From positions 1 to 54,030 of the forward strand of contig KV920987.1 in assembly GCA_002081555.1 (NCBI GenBank): a DNA stretch of 54,030 bases, given 5' to 3'. The notes under the pieces are model-generated. The model saw only the letters and a list, made by a program, of their open reading frames with translations, was not told the origin of the DNA and did not search any database. This document shows, in pieces, positions 35,695-47,068 of this stretch (position 1 is its first letter; every line of letters starts with the position of its first letter). Made by a program: the position numbers and the translations under genes. The DNA comes from Protostelium mycophagum (taxonomy: Eukaryota > Evosea > Variosea > Protosteliida > Protosteliaceae).

Positions 35695-35798
35695 CGTGAA
35701 AATGGTGATCTTGGACCCGAAATTATTCGCATATATCCTTGAAATATGCGAAATGTGACAGCGTGACAAAGCAAAGACAAAACGAAACACGAACGACA

Positions 35799-38700
35799 AT
35801 GAGGTGGTTTATTTTCATCACCCTCATCATTTATGTGCATGCGAATGCATACAAATTCTATCAATTCCAGGTAAATCATTTTTGTGACGATTATAGACGC
35901 CTTTCTCACCTTAATTCAGACGGCGAGAACTGCGAAAAATACCATAAGGGTGTCTCCAGACACGAATTTCGAATATCTCTCGAGCCTTTGTGACGCGACA
36001 CCCACTTGCCAAGGTTTCGACTCCAACGGAGCTCTCTTAAACAGTACAATCAATATCACACAAGATACTTCCTCTTCTTTGTACGTCAAATACACCAGTG
36101 AGGCCATTCATTTTTCACTTAGAACAGCTCTGAATTACTTATACTATCCCATCAGATCATACCCTTCCTGAGATCAAATTGAATGTTTGGCCTCTGCCTC
36201 AGAGCTTCACGTAAGTGATAAAGTTAACGATTAAACTGACATGTGAAGCTATGGGCAGACCATCATCAACGTCTCTCCCTCCTTATTCGACGGCGTATCC
36301 ACCAAGTCCAAGATACTCCAGCGTGCTCTGGCCAGGTTCGTCTACCGGACAGGAATAAAGAGGCTGAAGTATTCTAGGTATAAAGAGGATATCTTCTCTC
36401 GATCTACAATGAAAGAAGGGGTGAGATATTTTATTATTTTAATTTACTTTGAAATTCTGGCGGTTAGGAATCACGGTAACTACTGTGAGCCAACTGCTAG
36501 TCACGCTCTGAACGTGCCAAGCACGGTTAAAATCGCGGTTACAACCGTGCACCGGCTGCTACTAATTGGCAAAAATCATAGTGTTCGGATTTTGTGAAGA
36601 ATTTCTGAGCATTCTGATGCCGTCAGATCACCAAATTCAATTTGGCAGTTGTGAACTCGACGGAAACACTAAANNNNNNNNNNNNNNNNNNNNNNNNNNN
36701 NNNNNNNNNNNNNNNNNNNNNNNNNNNNNNNNNNNNNNNNNNNNNNNNNNNNNNNNNNNNNNNNNNNNNNNNNCATAAGGGTGTCTCCAGACACGAATTT
36801 CGAATATCTCTCGAGCCTTTGTGACGCGACACCCACTTGCCAAGGTTTCGACTCCAACGGAGCTCTCTTAAACAGTACAATCAATATCACACAAGATACT
36901 TCCTCTTCTTTGTACGTCAAATACACCAGTGAGGCCATTCATTTTTCACTTAGAACAGCTCTGAATTACTTATACTATCCCATCAGATCATACCCTTCCT
37001 GAGATCAAATTGAATGTTTGGCCTCTGCCTCAGAGCTTCACGTAAGTGATAAAGTTAACGATTAAACTGACATGTGAAGCTATGGGCAGACCATCATCAA
37101 CGTCTCTCCCTCCTTATTCGACGGCGTATCCACCAAGTCCAAGATACTCCAGCGTGCTCTGGCCAGGTTCGTCTACCGGACAGGAATAAAGAGGCTGAAG
37201 TATTCTAGGTATAAAGAGGATATCTTCTCTCGATCTACAATGAAAGAAGGGGTGAGATATTTTATTATTTTAATTTACTTTGAAATTCTGGCGGTTAGGA
37301 ATCACGGTAACTACTGTGAGCCAACTGCTAGTCACGCTCTGAACGTGCCAAGCACGGTTAAAATCGCGGTTACAACCGTGCACCGGCTGCTACTAATTGG
37401 CAAAAATCATAGTGTTCGGATTTTGTGAAGAATTTCTGAGCATTCTGATGCCGTCAGATCACCAAATTCAATTTGGCAGTTGTGAACTCGACGGAAACAC
37501 TAAATGACAGGTATGACGTCACAAAACGTCTCATCCTAATGAAACCAGTACCGACGAGAGCTACGTCCTAAAGATCACCTCTGAAGAGATTTCTGTGAAA
37601 AGTCAGGGAATTTTCGGCGCGATGCATGCTTTGGAGACATTGTCACAGATGGTTATTTTTAATGCGGAAAACAACCACTACGAGATCTACAACTCGCCAA
37701 TCCTCATCGACGACAAGCCGAGTTTTGGCCACAGGGGAATTTTGATAGATACTTCCCGCCATTTTCAACCGATTCAAATGTTGAAAAATCTGGTGCGCTC
37801 CATGAGCTGGTCTAAATTCAATGTCTTGCATTGGTAATGAAACTATTCAAATCTTCACAACTAATAGAAATAAAGGCACATTGTAGACGGCCAATCTTTC
37901 CCTCTACAATCCAAAGTCTTCCCAAAACTTTGGGCCGGTAAGATATCTCAAGAACCTATATTTGATGACGTCATAAGGTTCGTATTCCAAGAACGAGAGG
38001 TACACACATGAAGATGTGAAATCTCTTGTCGACTTTGCAAAAGATTATGGCGTTCGAGTGATAGTGAGTTCATTTGAATTTATTAAATTAGTTGTTTATT
38101 TTTTATGTATCCTTTGTTAATCGTGGATGCCGCTTCGCAATAAGCGTTTCCTGTGTCTGCATCAATATATAATAGAAACAACACCAATGATTTGGGAAGA
38201 AATTACACGGTCTAAAAATAGAACAGGGAGAGTTTGACAACCCAGGGCACACTTACGCTTGGGGCGTGGGATACCCTGAGATCTTACCAGAAGGCTGGCA
38301 GACAGCGAAAGATTGTGCAAATCAGTGCCCAAACAACCCTTGTGACGTGGCAATAGATCCAACCTCCCCAGTTTCCGAAAAAGTTTGTGTTTTCCAGGAA
38401 TTCATTCCGAATCTCAGAAAATGTTTTGAATTTTCTGGGAAAATTGCAGAAAAAGGGCATGAAATTTCTCGGAAATCTTCACACTGTAGAAATTGACGAA
38501 ATGTCAGATTGTAGAGGGTCTACTCAAAGAAGTTACTTCTGAGCTATTTCCGGATAATTTCATGTGAGTACTGAGATCTATTTTTAGCCGATCATCGTCT
38601 TCCTGTCAAAATGAAGAATGGAAAATTCTTTAAAAAAAATAATATTTCAATTTTAAGTTGTAGTTTACCAAAGAATGATTAAAAATGTAGACATCTCGGT

Positions 38701-39782
38701 GGTGACGAAGTCCAATTGGGCTGTTGGTCAAATTCACCGAAAATTCAGCAGTACATGCAACAGAACAATAAAACCCTTCAACAGGTGAGTCATCTACAAT
38801 TCAAATCACGTGACTACTGAACCGTTTTAGTTGTACCTGGATTTTGTGAAGAAGTCTCAAAAGGTTGCGATAGATCTCGGAAAAACTCCTGTCAATTGGG
38901 AGGAAGTTTATGACAACTTTGGAAAGGCTTTAGACCCCAGATCCATTGTACACGGTAATCTACAACGGTCAATACCTATTTTTAGGATTGTATTGTGAAA
39001 TATGACGTGATGATGACGTGTACAGTGTGGATTGGTTTAGACACAGTGACACAAGCCTCAGCAGATGGTTTCAAAGTTTTGGTCTCCAACGCACTTTGGT
39101 ACTTGGAGTGAGTCACGTGATCATATTATTCTTTTCTGTACACATAACGACGTAATAAATGTCGACAGCCACTGGTACAACACATTCGAGAACTATTATA
39201 CCAACGAAATCTTTTACAAGATTGTCGACGAAAAACAGAAAAAATTGATTTTAGGCGGGGAAGTCTGCATGTGGGGTGAAAGTATGGATGGTAAGGCATC
39301 TTTATTATCAATGTATAATCCCTATAGTTCAACCCGCAAAGACCAAAAATCCATATATTAAAAATTCACTAATGCAGCAAATCATTAACTCTTGCATTAC
39401 CAACTGTGCTTAACAAGCACAAAATTACACTTGTATATATTTTTTGTTGAGATCTCCATTGATCATCATTCTCAAACGTGCAGCATCTGACATGATGCGC
39501 CTCATCTGGCCCAAGGCCGCCGGAGCAGCAGAGCGTCTGTGGAACTACAACGCGGCAGAAGGACAATGGAGTGTCGAAAAGGCGCTGCCCAGATTCAGAA
39601 AGTTCAGGTGTCTCCTGACGCAGAGAGGCATCGGAGGTCATTTTTCCGATATCCTACATTCATTGCACAAAGTTCTTTTCTTACATTATAAATCGACAAA
39701 AACGAACCTCTAAAGACATCCAGCCGATCCGGTGTACTCTAATGCCTGGCCCGCTCATCCTGGTGCATGCGAAGACACCTGA
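35799..39782 (+). CDS. Lysosomal-type beta-N-acetylhexosaminidase (GH20), interrupted by scaffold gap
   Basis: The enzyme removes terminal N-acetylhexosamine from glycans in lysosomes or digestive vacuoles. A signal peptide (MRWFIFITLIIYVHANA) precedes the GH20b domain (PEIKLNVWPLPQSFTYG, then GIFGAMHALETLSQM). The catalytic barrel follows: GHRGILIDTSRHFQP, FPLQSKVFPKLWAG, FDNPGHTYAWGVGYPE, the catalytic Asp-Glu pair in HLGGDEVQLGCW (about 38690), GKTPVNWEEVYDN and GEVCMWGESMD, with ERLWNYN near the C-terminus. The true gene should hold one copy of the exons at 35943-36673, because an identical second copy follows the N gap. With one copy the protein is about 520-560 residues, normal for the family. 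Confidence 0.9.
35943..36673. repeat. Left copy of a 731-bp exact duplication flanking an N gap
   Basis: It starts CATAAGGGTGTC and ends GGAAACACTAAA, directly against the run of N. Base-for-base it appears identical to 36774-37504. Both copies include the same exons and introns of the hexosaminidase gene. Confidence 0.95.
36674..36773. other. Scaffold gap of exactly 100 N
   Basis: A run of 100 N, the conventional placeholder for a gap of unknown size. The flanking sequences are two copies of the same 731 bp, so the true gap is probably negative: the contigs overlap. Confidence 0.98.
36774..37504. repeat. Right copy of the 731-bp duplication
   Basis: Identical to 35943-36673 as far as I can read, beginning immediately after the N run. 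Downstream it continues into unique hexosaminidase coding sequence. Confidence 0.95.
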
Positions 39783-39987
39783 TCTTCCATCACAGAAATA
39801 AAATGCAACAATATTTTATTCTTGAGTTCTGTGGTGTACATCGTTGTAGTGCTGATAAGTGAAAACATTTTACTTCGTGGAAATATCTTTTTGATCCGAA
39901 AAAATATTTTTTCCAAGAATTTTGGCGCCAAGCGGACCTTTTGAAAATTTGGAAACCGCAACGGATACACTTTGCAGAAACTCAATA

Positions 39988-40980
39988 ATGGGAGCTGCAT
40001 CATCGACTTCTCAACCAGAAACGTGTTCTATCCGCACGAGATGTATTCCAGATTTGTATCTTAAAGAAGGTTCGAGAGGACGAAGAAATACGATATCACT
40101 CGGTCAGACATCTCCTCTAGAAAGCTCTCAGATCCCCATGAAGAACCATCGATCGGTAATATGAGCCATCTCCGAAACCATCTGATAAACAGCAGATGGA
40201 AACAGATATGCCCAAGACCGATCTCAGACGAAGCATGCAGATTGAGACGCGATCGATCCAAGAGATGGAGTACTATAAACAGCACCATCTGAGGAGGACG
40301 AGGAGAAGTTACGATTCCAGACCACCTCTGATGAGAGACACACCGATGAATCTTCCAACTTCTACAGATCAAACCGAAGTAAGATAAGGGCCGAGATCGA
40401 TGCAGAGATTAAATATCATCAGTGCACGTCACACAATCAGGTCCATTGTAGTTCTGCAGACAACTTGCGAAGAGAAACCGCAACTCTCAGCCCAGTAAAG
40501 ACCAATGTGGAGGATTGGGATGAATTCAATGCCTTTTTAGACAAGCTAGAAAGCGTCGAGACCCCGAAAGTGACACGGTATGCATCTTCATCATGCAATG
40601 TTTGACACAGTCTCAGCTCCTCTACTCCCACACCCATTAAGCACGTGCCGTTCAGTGCATCAAATTTAATTCACTCTGATGCTTCACCAACATTACAGAG
40701 GTAATTGATTTTTAGGAATGTACGCAGCACGATATCTGTTCCTGTGCGCGTTTATGCAGTTCTCTCACACTGACTGCACCTGTGGCAATTCTACCTGAAA
40801 AAAAGTGCTTTTAGCAAATCAATTTACATTCGCAGGAACACCATAAAATCTTTGGATAAGACCGGAAAGAGGATGAACGTCTGTGACAAAGAGAACGAAA
40901 TTAACAATGGGAGCCCATTGTCTTCAAGAAAAATGACGAGAATAGGCAACCGAAAGATCGCTGCTTCCATAAAGACGTGA
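39988..40980 (+). CDS. Unrecognised basic protein with N-myristoylation-like start
   Basis: Four exons join cleanly: MGAASSTSQPETCSIRTR and onward, then METDMPKTDLRRSMQIETRS, then ADNLRRETATLSPVKTNVED with FNAFLDKLESVE, and last NTIKSLDKTGKRMNVCDKEN. The MGAASS start matches the N-myristoylation consensus (Gly2, Ser/Thr at 6), so it may be membrane-anchored. The protein is rich in Arg, Ser and Thr, apparently disordered, with possible phosphorylation sites (TLSPVK, NGSPLS). The third intron of about 250 bp (40580-40835) is long for this window. No family is recognised. Confidence 0.6.
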
Positions 40981-41150
40981 TTATATTTAAGGATTTGTTT
41001 CAGAATATTGGTTTCTGTGGACGAGAATGTGTTGGCGTGCTTGACATAAAGTCTGTTGTGATTGAATATATGTTATTTTACTGCTATATTTTTGAGACCT
41101 CTGTCTACAACAAGACCAATCGTGACGCATGAGCGAATCTCATTTCGAAA

Positions 41151-42173
41151 ATGATGGCACGGACGACCGCTATATTACTCCTATTACCTCTGTTGGCTGT
41201 GGCCTCTCTGACTTTCCAAGTTGAGCCAAAAACAAGGGAGTGTTTCTTCAAGAATCTGAAGGCTGGTCAACTCACAAGCATTGACTACTTCATCCTCAGA
41301 GGAGGACTTTTGGACATTGACTTGCAGGTGAACTTCATAATCATGGTTTCTGAGGTAATTTGTTCATACAATGATCTCATTTCTTTTAGGTTACGGGACC
41401 CATTGGTGAGACAATTCACTCAGGTTTGGTCTTCGAATCGGGTCATTTTGAGTTCCCCGTTGGAGTCGATGGACAATTTCAAGTCTGCTGGAACAATGAG
41501 ATGGCAAGGTGAGAAAGATAGAAGCTCGATGCATTCACTTCTTACCTGATTTTTTCACCACGTCATGATCTAATTAATTATTTTTCCTTCATGTTTTTTG
41601 TTGTCGTCCTTATCGCTTCTGAATATTCGTAGATGGACGGCAAAGGTCGTTCAGTTCACATGGTCTGATCCCAAGAAGGAGGAAGACGATGAGAAGGGTA
41701 AGATTTTGATCATCCCACATGTATTTATTCCAAACACGACTCATCACATCCAGCCACTCAACCTTTAGAACTTACAGTGAACCGTATCTCTGACACAATC
41801 GATCAAATCCAAGGTGATCAGACTCATTTAAGACTCCGCGAGCAGGTCCACAGAGACAGTAAGTCAATATCTGACGTGTTTATCGGAGGCTCACGGGTTT
41901 AGCTGCTGAGAGCACCAATTCCAGAGTCATGTGGTTGTCCATCTTCGAATCTATCATTCTTGCCAGTATCAGCATTGGACAGGTAATTAAAACAATATCA
42001 TGGAATGTCATTCTTTGTGCTGCAAAGCTGGAGCTTTATCTCTCCCATCTTTTTCACAAAAGGAACATCTTTGCGACATCCATCTGATCGTATAGACTGC
42101 CAAATAGAACATACTGAATATTGAACAGGTGGTGATGTTGAGAAGATTCTTCGCCGTAAAGAGAACCGTCTAG
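41151..42173 (+). CDS. p24 (emp24/GP25L/TMED) family cargo receptor
   Basis: p24 proteins sort cargo in COPI and COPII vesicles between ER and Golgi. A signal peptide (MMARTTAILLLLPLLAVASL) leads into a GOLD domain with the expected cysteine pair (TRECFFKNLKAGQ and FQVCWNNEMAR). Across an intron this gives DIDLQVTGPIGE and FESGHFEFPVGVDG. A coiled-coil stem (LELTVNRISDTIDQIQGDQ) is followed by the membrane helix (MWLSIFESIILASISIGQVV) and a short cytosolic tail LRRFFAVKRTV. That tail has the double phenylalanine used for coat binding. Six short exons, about 205 residues. The stop is soon followed by AATAAATAAA. Confidence 0.92.
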
Positions 42174-42298
42174 GAGTGGCTGGCAAATAAATAAAAATAC
42201 AAATTAATTTAGAAATATAAATTCTCCAGCATTGTAGACGTTACTCTGTTCTACAACTCGAAATGGTCACGTGCTGGCCTCACAAAAAGTTTAGCATT

Positions 42299-43964
42299 AT
42301 GAGCTCAGAGACACTTCATTTCGACAGCTGGGAGGAGGCGTTAGAAGACTCTGTACCGGTGAAGATAGAAGCACCGAAAAATGACGATGGAGATGTTGTT
42401 TGTAGCATATGTCTAGACGATTTAGCAGAGCACAGAGCCCTCGTGACTGCTTGCACACATTCATTTTGGTGAGTTCATTTAATCTATTTGGCACATCCTG
42501 ATCAATACTGCTGTCCATTACATTTCCTGACAAGAATATGATGCAAGTGGCAATTTTTCTTTCTTTCTTCCTCCGTTTCTCACATTGGAATGTATTGCAT
42601 TATCATAACACTTCACATTTTCCATTCTGGGAATTTTTGACACCTGCTCTCATCACTCAGACATTCCACAGTTACCCTTGTATAGTCAGATGGAGTACAT
42701 TTAAGAAGCAGTGCCCACTATGTAATTGTCAATATGACGTCATCATCGTAAGTCAACCGGGCATCAAAGACATCGAAGAGAAGCTCCCCGAACCAACAGA
42801 ACTGCCCCCAGGTAATTTTCGCAGAATATTCAACATCAAATTCCACTTCCGCGAATCTCCCGACGGTTTTATAAAATTGCGCTGAAAATTCCAGGAAAAG
42901 GAGGGGAGTTATACGATCACAATTGGTTCATCAGAAAATTCAACGATATGCTGGCAGAAGGCGAAAAGGCAAGGCGAAACATCGCCACCACAGGCGGCAA
43001 CTACTCTCGGCTACAAGGTACTGTCTTTGCCCTCATGACGAACAATAGTTATTGGAACTCCGCGGCTTTGCCGTACAGAAACAAGCAGTATTACACTTTG
43101 TTTCTGTACAGCTGTATAGCAGTGTTGTGCTCGTAATGCTTTCGCACAACACATTGACAGAAATTTATTGTGGTAATATTTTGGTCAAGTTGAAGTTCCT
43201 GACGTTTTTGTGGCTTTGTCACATTGTACAACCTCATGTACATGATGTACATGTGATGCACGATGCGAGTGACAAACTTCCCATTGCGATGTGAAAAGTC
43301 TCATTGGAATGAGAACATTGAAAGATGTGCAGGGAGACGTATTTATGACCCTTGGGAAGATCAACGGTTAAAAATGCTGGAGAAAATGATCCCCGTTCTG
43401 CGAGGACTCATCAACTTCTTTCTGGTGAGCTTCGTTGTAGATGCTCTAAAAATAGAATACATGACAGATCCATTGACGAAATCAGCTCGAAGATCATTAT
43501 GACAAGGAGATGTTTTTGAATCAGATGATGGAGATCGAGGACGAGATGAAGATCCTATACGAAGACCCAAGGGGACGCACAGGAGTGAGTCATATGATAG
43601 AGATTATTTGAAATATATGCCTTGTTGCCCTCCTTGCCTGTCATATCAAAACCAACAATTCTGCTGCAGGCCGCACAACACTTCAACACTATACCTAAAT
43701 GTGTTGTTTTGTCTCTACCACAAACCACAAGAAAAGAACAGAGAATACCAGAACAGAAAGACGACACAAACATCTTCTGACACACACCAGGCCAACGTCC
43801 AAGCACAACGATATGGAGCCAATGATCTCGATCAGCTCGATGAAGATGAATACTATGAGGATGAGGTCGATGACGGTTACCACAAGCAAGAGAACTTCAG
43901 GAAAAGTTCAAAAGGTGCTGGTAGAAATAAGAATGGGAGGGTCAGCGTTGGTAGAAAAAATTAA
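42299..43964 (+). CDS. RING-finger protein, probable E3 ubiquitin ligase
   Basis: The N-terminal RING (about 42394-42720) reads CSICLDDLAEHRALVTACTH followed, across an intron, by CYPCIVRW and CPLC, giving a C3HC4 pattern with all eight ligands. After it come IKDIEEKLPEPTELPPGKGG, a helical middle with YDHNWFIRKFNDMLAEGEKA and RIYDPWEDQRLKMLEKMIPV, and a tail rich in acidic residues (QLDEDEYYEDEVDD) then basic GRNKNGRVSVGRKN. The layout is reminiscent of Topors-like and related nuclear RING proteins. An in-frame ATG at 42263 is an alternative start. One intron (about 43020-43320) contains strong hairpins. Confidence 0.8.
43073..43152. repeat. Two inverted repeats in a RING-gene intron
   Basis: The first pair is GTACAGAAACAA and TTGTTTCTGTAC (12-bp perfect arms, 13-nt loop). 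The second pair is GTGTTGTGC and GCACAACAC (9-bp arms). A GCGGCTTTGCCG palindrome lies just upstream. The intron is about six times longer than usual here. It may be a small non-autonomous transposon or a folded intronic RNA. Confidence 0.6.
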
Positions 43965-44606
43965 ATCTGGATAAAAAGCCTCTTTTCTTCTTTGAAGCCG
44001 GATTCCCGCCAAAAACAACAATTCAAATTCAAATCCGCTCGGAAGACATCTTCCGTAACTCTGGTGATGTATTAAAAGTTCAATACCTCAACCCGTTTTT
44101 CTGCCGTTGAAAGCAAAGGTGCTTAGAATGAGGGTGGGCATGTCCAAACACAGGTGGTTTGCCGAAAAAATCATCTTTTTTGCCAAGAAAAAGTTCCAAT
44201 GTGGAACTGTCATTCACCTTCCAATTTGTAGTATACTGCGGTAGTAACCGTGAAATACACTAAAGGTCCTTTCCTCAAGAGAAGCAACTCACGATTTGTT
44301 TCGATTGAGAGGTGATATCATCACCTCTTTCATCTACGAAAATACTGGCGCTGTCGGAGAGTATACATAGGCGGAGGAGGGAGACTCATGCCCAAAATGA
44401 GCCCTCATTGGTCAAGAGAAGTAGTTTTGGGGGTCTGCAGGTGATTTGATTTATGTTCCTGAGTGGTTTGGAGGGTTCAAGCTTGGGTTGATGATTTCCA
44501 ATGCATGATCTCATCATGTCTATGAGGCTTTTGAAACAACGTCATGTCATCTTGACACTTTACCTTTTATCGTCTTCAAAACGACTGAGATTTTCAGTAT
44601 GAGGCC
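43965..44606. other. Intergenic region
   Basis: No gene is supported. The sequence is the 3' flank of the RING gene and the promoter side of the RasGAP gene, with two short GC-poor stretches and no obvious repeat. Confidence 0.4.
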
Positions 44607-47068
44607 ATGATGAAGAACAGAAAATTAAGCGAAAATGTAGAAGCCGGTGGATCTGTTAGAGGACCGTGAGTCGCTTTTCTTTCTCAATCTCCAGCCGAAA
44701 ATTAATCATCTGATCTTTACAAAGACGCTACGCACGAACCAACCCACCAAGACGATCATCTTCTCTTTTAGACTTGTCTCCTCCCGCCTCTCCTCCTAAT
44801 AAGAGTGAGTAAAACGAACTCCATTCATTCATGCAGCTCCGACACGACATTTCTTTCATTTGGATAAAATTTTATTTTTCATGGTTTGTAATGTGCAGCA
44901 CAACATGATCAATCGATGATGGATTAAAATTATATAAGGAGATGTTGCAAAACCGAGAAAATCTTCCAGCTTGAATGATCTACCCTCTATACTCATGAGC
45001 CAATATTACACAACCACAAAGATAAGCGTCGTGAATGACCAACTACTATCCGATCTCAAGGTGATCATCATTAAAAATGCAAGAGGAATGAACATTTGTA
45101 GGTGTTACTAACAGACTTCGACCTCCTATCGAAACTCTTTCGAGAGTACTCCGAGCTGCCTGATTTTCCATACCTACTGTTGAAGTTCTTTGAAAGTTGG
45201 CGCTCAGAGATGAAACTGATGAGGTGGTCGATCCACCTCGACATACAACAGACCAGTACGAAATTTCCTCCACATTTCCTCGAAATTTCACCCGACTTTT
45301 TCGAGAAGATTCTGATCGTTGTAGATGACCCAAACGAATTGTTCAGACAGGATTCGTTTGCGACCAGACTTCTTAGTGTGCTATTTTTAGCAGAGGAGGG
45401 CAGGAATTTCATTTGTGAAATCGTCGAGCCTTTTGTGAAGGAAATATTTCTGCACGGTCGTAATCTGGAGGTACGACGTCTTATTGCACGTCAGATTGAG
45501 ATTTTGAGACTCGTTGTAGATTGAAGCGGGGAGGAATGTACAGAATGTAGATACCACTGAAAATATAAAATGGTACTCGAAACGAATCGCGGAACTCATC
45601 AAGAGGCTGAACCAAAAAATCGACCTGTGCCCAGTGTGAGAGATTTCGCGGAAAATTCCAATCTACAACGGGATTAACTTGTACAGTGTGCTCAGAGAAT
45701 CTCTACGGATTTTGAATGATGAAATTTCGCGGAAATTTCAACACAGTACGAAATATATGTGTAGCATCATATTCTTGAGGTTTATTTGCCCTTCTGTTGT
45801 TTTCCCCGAAAAACTCGGGACAATAGGTACACATTCATTTCATGTCATATTTCTTGAAAATTCACTGAAAATTACAGATCGAAGCACTTTGGACGCCAAC
45901 ACGACGCGAAGCCTCGTCATCGGTGGGAAAGTTTTGCAGACGGTAGCAAACGGATCCCTTCTCGGTAACGAAACACCACACTCCCAGGTAATCCCATTGC
46001 TATTTTTTACTTGATGTGTGATGACGTCATCAGATCTACAACTCGATAATCAACGAATATCACAGCCAAATAGAATTATTCATCACGTCACTCACGGTGT
46101 GTTTTTTTTATTTCTGCTCTACACCATTGTAGATCCTCAAATAATCTATTTTTAGAACCCAGAATTGATAGAAGAGGCCAGAATAAAACAAGAGATGAAT
46201 GAGATAAGGGCGCTGTCACCGAAACGTATAGAGGACGAATTTCGATCGTATCTGATGCAACAACAACGGGCCAGACTAGACGCCTCCATGGCAAAATTCC
46301 AGGAAAATTACCAGAATTTTCGGTCACATATTGATAATATGGACGACTACCGACTTTGCATGCACAGAAAAGAAGAAGAAATCTACGTTTACTACCGGAA
46401 ATTTCAGGTAAATTTCAACCAAAATTCACTGAGATTTCTCTGAAAATTCCAGAATAATTCTCACCCGTCATTTAAGGCCGTAACTAGAGTACAATGTACA
46501 AAAGAGGATGCCGCCAAGTTTCTCTCATGTAATGGAATCTATTGCACAGACAACGAATTCGTCGGTCTACAATGCGTCGAAAAATTCGACGAAAACCACA
46601 GCGACTGGACGATGACTTCTCCGGGAAATTTCTTGATACAGTCACGTGACTGGGTGTACACTTTGTACAATAATATGGAAGATGACCGGTACGAGATCAT
46701 GTGGTATTCCGTTGAACGAGAGGAGGTATTTTTTTTCATTTTTTAAAGAAACTTTTTAAATTTTTCAAACTTATCAAATTTTTTAAACTTTTTTAAAATT
46801 TCTCAAAATTTTTAAAAAAATGTAGATTCCGGTCACAAAAAAACACGTCAGGGGTAAAATTCAGAGTAAGTTCTGCCCTCTTGTCTTTTCACTGAAATTT
46901 CTAGTCGCGGGGTGCGAGGTCCAGGACGACCCAGTCCGTCCCGGAAGTGTCATTTTGACATACGTGATACACGTCGACCCCTGTGGAAACATCTCCACGT
47001 GGTTCAACTCTAGAGATGTCGCGAAACAGATGATGAGGATCAGAGGTCATCTGTCCCTCAGAAGATGA
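44607..47068 (+). CDS. RasGAP domain fused to START lipid-binding-like domain
   Basis: After a serine/proline-rich N-terminus (RRSSSLLDLSPPASPPNK) comes a RasGAP domain. It shows FDLLSKLFREYSELPDFPYL, DPNELFRQDSFATRLLSVLF (the arginine aligns with the finger arginine of p120GAP in its LFRATTLAS block), LRESLRILNDEISRKF and IIFLRFICPSVVFPEKLG, which matches the invariant FLRF block. A helical linker (ARIKQEMNEIRALSPKRIED and RLDASMAKFQENYQNFRSHI) leads to a C-terminal START-like part: YEIMWYSVEREE, KKHVRGKIQ, PGSVILTYVIHVDPCGN and FNSRDVAKQMMRIRGHL. GTPase activation of Ras is expected from the RasGAP half. Lipid binding by the second half is inferred. Confidence 0.82.

Noticed and set aside
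35943-37504. A real tandem exon duplication in the hexosaminidase gene
   Set aside because: The copies are identical including introns and end exactly at the 100-N gap, which points to overlapping contigs.
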